The translations under genes were made by a program, and so were the position numbers. A stretch of 64,000 nt of DNA. It comes from Tetraselmis striata. Taxonomy: Eukaryota; Chlorophyta; Chlorodendrophyceae; Chlorodendrales; Chlorodendraceae. Of this stretch, positions 58,401 through 64,000 are shown one piece after another. Each line of letters starts with the position of its first letter. Position 1 is the first letter of the stretch. The stretch is taken from positions 310,001 to 374,000 of the forward strand of contig VCJN01000285.1 in assembly GCA_006384855.1 (NCBI GenBank), read 5' to 3'. The notes beneath the pieces were generated by a model. The model did not search any database. It was not told the origin of the DNA and saw only the letters and a program-made list of their open reading frames with translations.

Positions 58401-61400
58401 TATTGGCTTTGCACCGATCGCTCAATGATGACACGCCCGCATAGTAAGTATGTTTTACTATGGTGAAGTAGCATCATTGTCCTGATCCTCGCGATGATGA
58501 CGATGATAGTGATGAATTGCTGAGCTGCTAATACAAGATATGAAGTAACTTGACAGTTGAATCAGCGATGCGTCGATTTTTCAGAAAATTTTAAAAGAAC
58601 GGGTTCCATATCACTGGCCTACAGTTCCATGAATTGCATTGCCAGCGCTTTGAAGTACCAGCAGCGAGCGTTTGCATTGCCAGCGCTTTGAAGTGCCAGA
58701 GTTTTTTTTCCATTACCAGCAGCGAGTACCGAGTACCAGTACTCATAGCCTCCCAACCGTGAGATCGTAATCGGACGGCTATGTAATTAAGGACCGTGGG
58801 CGGGCGGGTGGGTGGGCGGGTGGGTGGGTGGATTATAGTACTTAGTAGTACATGCCAGTAGATAAGCGCCTTAGTCATGCACCTATAGGCCCGATCCGCT
58901 GCACTATACGGGTACCCATACGGCAATAAAGCTCACCGCCGAAAAATCGACGCTTTGCTCGATTAGTGAGATAGGGCCATCACATAAAGGGACATAGTAC
59001 GGTAGCCCGTGCAATCCTGCGTTACCACAGCGGCGCTGCACACCCTCGCTGCAAAAGGCGGCTGACATCTTTCCTCTGCCACGGCGTAGGCACATTATGG
59101 GACAGCGCATCACAAAGCCCGGGGCGCCGGGCGGCAGCAAGGTGCAAATGGCGGCCCTCGAGGAGGACGCCGCCGCAGCAGGCGTAGTGGACCCCGGCGC
59201 TGTGGAGCTTGACATGAGCAATGGTGACGCCACTCTCATGGCCCGCCACTCCCATCACGTGGCTGACGCTCGTCGACATCTAACAAGTCCGCTGCTTGGT
59301 GATGGATGCAGGCGCGACTGACATCGCGCCCCGGGATGGGGCAGCAACAGCGATGGAGTCCGGGGCTCAGGCATCGTCATTGCCGGATGCACCGATGGGC
59401 ATCTCGGAGGACGAGCTGGTGGCGGTGGTGTTCAGTGAGCTTTTCCCCGACTCGTTCCGCTGCACCGTCCCCGTGCATGACGACTCCAAGGTGAACCCGT
59501 CTGAACCAGTCCCGCTTGCAAGTCGCCCATGTCAGGTTATTGATCGCCTGGTACCAACCTGGCGGCAACGTGACTGATGCCGCATGCTGCAGGTCATGGC
59601 CAAGCTGTGCCAGTGGCAGGCGGCAGCCAGGAACCTGGCGGTGGCAAAGGTAGGCAGGTCGCCGCACCATGGCACACAGCGCACCATCGCACCATGGCAC
59701 ACAGCGCAGCATCTCTATTTGCACCAGCGCTAACGATGGAAAGGGCATCGCTGATTTGCCCTGGCCTTTGGATGACCGTTTTGGCGTGGCGCTTGGAGCA
59801 CGGATTCCCCGTGTGCTTTTCCATACCATGCCATCATGCCGCATCTGACTGCCCGTGATGTGAGCGTGCAGAAGCAAATGGAGCTCTCGGACCGCCGGCC
59901 TCAGGCCCGGGATGGAGGCTGCTTGTGCTGTGGGGGCACCCAGGTGGACGCATTGGAGCACTTCGAAAAGAAGGTGAGCGGCGCTGGCGAACGCCTCTCG
60001 CCCCCTCCCCCCCCTCACCCGGCGCGGTGCCTCTGTCACCGCTGCATGATGCCAGTGCCACCGTCCATGTGGGGGACTCTGACGCCGCGGTCCCACTGGC
60101 GCTGCCACAGGTCCAGAGCTGCAGGGAGGAGATCGCTCAGCTGCAGGAGGAGGCCCGGCAGGCCAAGGCATCCAGCGCCTTTGTGTTCTTCAAGGACCAG
60201 ATGACCGCGACCACGGTGGCGCAGGCGGTCCTCCATGCCGAGGTGGCCTCTCGCGGGGCAAAGCATGCAACATGCGATATATATATGTGTGTATGCATAG
60301 AATTATACGTATATAGATAGAAACCCATATGACAGAGTTGGATATCTCTGGTTTCTGGTTTCGGCAGCAAGTGCCATTCTTAGTCCCTCTCATCTTTGGT
60401 GTGTTTCTCCTATCGTTATACAATCGTAGTGATATGCCGCGTAATATTCTAGCTGAATCCAAAATATGACCGGCTATTATTATTCCATATAATTAGCGGC
60501 GTTTTTGAATAATTCCCTTTGTCTAAACTACAGTGATGCGGGTATCATAATGAATTGATAGTGTACTGACAGTTTTTCGGAGGCACTGATATAAATTATC
60601 GCCAAATAACTGGTATCCATCAGCGTTTCCTGAGTACTCCAGCTCATAGTTATAGTCAAGTCACCGCAACCTTAATTGGTCGTAACTTAATTAACCTGTA
60701 TTGCTACTGATATATACATATATATCGCCTATCTAGTATATATGTGCGTTTGTACCTTTATGAAATCGCATACATACATAATATTCATGCATTACGGGGT
60801 TTGAATGGAGGGACTGTTTCTACAAATTTTCCTCCAGAACACGGTTCCATGGCCAATGGACGGGCGTGCGCCGCCTCTGTCTTAACTCCACAGCTGTGGC
60901 TGCGGCAGGACAACCGCTACTTCCGGACGCACCCAGCCCCTGGCCCCGACGACGTCAACTGGAAGTCCCTGCGGTACACCGCTTCGGAAGTGGGCGTCCG
61001 CAAGCTCATCGCCCTTCCGTTTTTGGTGCTGCTGATTCTGTTTCCGGCGGGGTTCTTCACTGGTAGGCATGGGAAAGAAAAACATGTTCCGAATTCGTTC
61101 TTTATGCACTTGTTTTTCCCTTTGTTACTTTGATTTCTATGCAACCCTTAACCATTGAGTAAACGATGTGTGTGTTTATTGTGCAGCGTCCATCATCAAC
61201 GCCAGCGAGGCGTTCTGCGGGTACTTTCAGCCGCGGGGGCAGTTTGAGTTCTACTGCGGTACACCGCAGGAGCCCCTTGGCAGCACGGAGATCTACGTGC
61301 TCGCCACCTCGCAGCTGCTGCCGGCGCTGCTCCTCACCGTCTGGCAGACGGTCGTCATGCCGCTCGCCTTCTACTACCTGGCTCTGGTGCGCCTCCGCTC

Positions 61401-63880
61401 TCTCCTGCTTTACAAGTTTACAACGATGGCGTGCTGCCGCCCAATGCTGATACAGGAGGGTTCCATTTTAAATGTGTCAATTAGCGTGTTGATACTCCGC
61501 ACTGAGCCGGGTCAAATCTGAACAGCGTCGATTTTGACTCACTCGACAAATGCGCTCTCCTGAAAGGACTTTCAGAGGTTGTTTCATGGATAACCCCTTA
61601 ATTTCAGATGTAAACCTCGGTGATGCCTTTAGCCGATTATGTATATGCCTGGACCCTCAGAGAGATATTCATGATGCCAGATTACGCCGTATCTCATTTT
61701 TGTCACCCACCCTGATTCTCCGGCTTGTCATCGCGTGCCATGTGTTAGGGCATGCCGTGCAATGCTGACATAGTACGTCGGGCCAAAGCGCCGCCAAACG
61801 CCTTAGTCGCACCATTTATATATTAATGGGACCGCCCCCGCCTGAGTATACATCGATACACACCAAGCCGTCTGTATAGTCAGACGCCTCCGGTTGCGAC
61901 CATCTTGCAGGCCATCGCATTCTACACTGTCTGTAAAGCCGGAGGGCTATATAGTCGTAAGCGCCGTTGCCGCGTACGCGCCCAGCGCGCCGTCGCTGAC
62001 ACCCGCCCGTGTTTCCGCGACGGCCAGTTCCAAGCCGACGGAGTGTCCAAGAGCGAGACGGACCGGCACATCGGCAACTACTTTGTGATCTGGGGCGTTC
62101 TCAACGTCTTCATCGGCGGCTTCCTGGGCGGTCTGACCCAGCTCTACACGCTCGCGCTGGACCCCGGTGCGGCCCCGTGACGCCGCGGCCGCCGCCATAC
62201 TGTGCTGTGCTGTGCTGGACCGGGTGATGTTGGGACCCGGGCTGTTCGCTAGTACTCTTAAGTCACGTTGCTCAACTGGGTTCTGCCGACTTGCTCAATT
62301 TGCCCCAGAATTCACGGAACTTGCGCGTAGTTGCACCAAGCCAAGCGAGGTTCCCCTAGCCTTCAGCTAAGAACGCAGCTGAGGTGCGCCAAGTTGAGTA
62401 TATAATTGTATCAGAAACTGCCGCGTACGGATGTCACCACCAGGAGGCCATGCCCACTTTGAGATACATTTAAGGAGTGTCCAACTAAACGTCACTGCGG
62501 TCAGGTTTATCGGAACTCGAATGGGCTGAACTTAACGCAGCTTAAGCCAACTTGGCTCCTCATGGATCTACGCACAGCCCTGGTTAGGACCCCCCGTCCC
62601 CCATCCGCAAGACATTATGACGCATTGACATGCGCGTGTGGGCGTCGAATTCAGCCAACTGGCTCGACAAGCTGGGCGCTGCCATGGCGGAGGCCGCCAA
62701 CTTCTTCATCGCGCTGGTGCAGACGCAGACGCTCATCTCCACGCCGATGGTGCTGATGCAGCCGCACCTGGGGGTGTGGTTCTGGTTCCTCGCCAAGCTC
62801 CTTCACAAGAGGGCCGGAGGTACTACTAAACCCCCCCCCCCCCCCCCCCCCCCGCCTTCCCTTGAGCTCCCGGGGGGTATCGGTGTCTCATGCGTGTTTC
62901 CACCCTAACCAAAGGGGGGGCGCATCAATCAGTGCCGATCACCAATGTCAAATGCGTCCGATGGATCAACAAAGCCAGAACTGCGATCGCGGTCCTTAGG
63001 TGCCAACTCATCAAATGTGTCGATTCGTTACATCCCCAAGTTAAATGCCATGTTAATCTCGGAAAGATCACAGACTCCGGATGACATCATTGTCACCATC
63101 TTCTTCGGAGTGCCGAGCACCCTCCTAGCAGGTTGAGTCGCCGGTACTCGCCGCGCGACTGGACGGGTAGCGTCAGTTGCCACCGCCAAAACAGCTCCTG
63201 AACATGAGAAACATCAGGACAATGTTGCCGCCCGTGACCCGTAAAAAAGCGGACCCCCCCCCCCCCCCCCCCCCACCCCCTTGATGCGGCAGGCTGCTGC
63301 CTGCTCGAGTCCGACATCCAGAAGACGTGGCAGCCAAAGAGCTACCGCTACGGGCGCGAGATCCCCATCCACCTCAACATCATGCTGCTCGGTGCGGCCC
63401 CTGCCACTGCCGTCCCCGATGCCGGATACCCCGACAGTGCCGGGCGCATGGCATGGGTCGCTCATTCGCCTGCCGCCCGCCGCCCGCCGCCACAGGGCTG
63501 GCGTACTCGATTGTGTCACCCGGGATCCTTCCGTACTGCGTCTGCTACTTCCTGTTCTTCTGGTTGGTGCGCCGCTTCCAGGTGAGACCATGAGCTGCGG
63601 GATGCGCCGCGCCGCGCCGCGCTGCTGATGTTGGCCATCCTCACTAGATGGCGCAGCCGGATGCTGCCCTGTGTGAATGGGCGCGGCCCCCTGCTGAGTG
63701 CCACGTGCCCTCTCCTTTGCCGTTCATTGCCGCCGCCTGCAGACGCTCTACGTGTTTGAGCGCTGCTACGAATCCGGAGGCCTCTGGTGGCCGTTTGTGT
63801 TTGACAAGATCATGCTGTTCCTCAACGTCTTTGGGCTCTTCATGGCAGGCATCTTCCTGACGTGGGGTTCGCCGGCGCAG
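55496..63880 (+). CDS. OSCA/CSC1/TMEM63-type ion channel, 3' end beyond window
   Basis: Osmosensitive or mechanosensitive cation channel of the plasma or an internal membrane. Exons in phase: 55496-55716, 55897-55984, 56116-56177, 56309-56378, 56509-56578, 56691-56895, 56991-57094, 57199-57494, 57910-58322, 59138-59223, 59312-59490, 59593-59649, 59872-59973, 60111-60242, 60894-61062, 61187-61386, about 62028-62166, 62655-62819, 63293-63391, 63496-63581, 63743-63880 (about 1,027 residues so far). TM0 is in GLYIGLAVLMAMVFVILRPF. The cytosolic linker begins at RYAPAELYAVLVTGIP and contains the Arg-Pro/Gly/Cys and FVFF elements (ASSAFVFFKDQMTATTVAQA). The DVNW site follows (GPDDVNWKSLRYTASE), then the 7TM core, for example GNYFVIWGVLNVFIGGFLGG, HLGVWFWFLAKLL, GLAYSIVSPGILPY, and TLYVFERCYESGGLWW. 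The order matches CSC1 proteins; the TM0-TM1 loop and linker are long. Least certain are exons 57199-57494 (needs a GC donor at 57095) and 59138-59223, and the acceptor at 62028. Confidence 0.88.
58795..58832. repeat. GGGC/GGGT tandem repeat, G-quadruplex-forming motif
   Basis: About eight G3 tracts separated by single C or T bases, within the 815-nt intron 58323-59137 of the channel gene, on the sense strand. Confidence 0.8.
60243..60893. other. AT-rich intron of the channel gene (651 nt)
   Basis: The segment from about 60275 to 60800 is markedly AT-rich (many TATATA stretches) against GC-rich exons on both sides. It may be an old insertion; no terminal repeats were found. Confidence 0.5.
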
Positions 63881-64000
63881 GTGAGACGCGCCCCAAGCCG
63901 GCGCGGCTGCAGCACACCGTACGCACGCGAATCTGTGAATTCTACGTGAATTATTTTCTCGAATTCTACGCAATCCGTAGTTTGCATACCGTACCATTTG

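Noticed and set aside
56901..58466. A 521-residue plus-strand frame
   Set aside because: It crosses several introns of the channel gene; only 57199-57494 may be real coding in that frame, and other parts are out of frame with the channel exons.
1..64000. CRISPR arrays, bacterial operons, ribosome binding sites, tRNA and rRNA genes
   Set aside because: The sequence is eukaryotic; the tandem repeats are minisatellites or microsatellites without spacer structure, and I found no cloverleaf or rRNA core by eye.

Overview
This window is nuclear DNA from a eukaryote, most likely a green microalga (chlorophyte). Genes are broken by many short GT-AG introns, coding exons are GC-rich, and homopolymer G/C runs are abundant. 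Protein content fits an alga: an OSCA/CSC1 channel, a proteinase-K-like subtilase, EF-hand membrane protein and ankyrin-like 'GCPW' repeats. The lineage is an inference; no rRNA, tRNA or organelle marker was seen.

Layout. A left gene block lies on the minus strand: a five-exon HIT-family protein (2.3-4.0 kb), a secreted-type gene with a possible nidogen-like region (10.2-12.1 kb), a subtilase with I9 propeptide (12.6-17 kb) and an EF-hand/one-TM protein (17.5-19.5 kb). Between the first two lies a decayed tyrosine-recombinase element (5.6-8.7 kb) flanked by ~190-bp direct repeats. A right gene block lies on the plus strand: an alpha/beta-hydrolase-fold protein (47.3-51.7 kb) and an OSCA/TMEM63-type channel running off the right edge (55.5 to beyond 63.9 kb). 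A small ankyrin-like gene (52.7-53.3 kb, minus) sits between them. I derived exon boundaries by matching splice sites and reading phase; the HIT and hydrolase models are complete and in phase throughout.

The middle (20-47 kb) is a transposon and repeat field with no convincing host gene. It holds Tc1/mariner-type elements, a ~60-bp minisatellite family in a mosaic repeat, two ~508-bp LTR-like repeats in opposite orientation, a 450-bp hexamer array, decayed transposase fragments, and a hAT-like MITE whose related empty site is also present. The most striking object is a 4.03-kb Tc1-type element (38337-42363). Its intact transposase gene lies between two direct 1,347-bp copies that appear identical. 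Each copy carries the family's terminal inverted repeats, and the whole element has a TA duplication and interrupts a reading frame. A solitary relative of the flanking unit lies at 20835-22194.

A second unusual pattern concerns introns: 14 of the 15 long G/C homopolymers I found inside modelled introns read as poly-C on the sense strand, whichever strand the gene is on.
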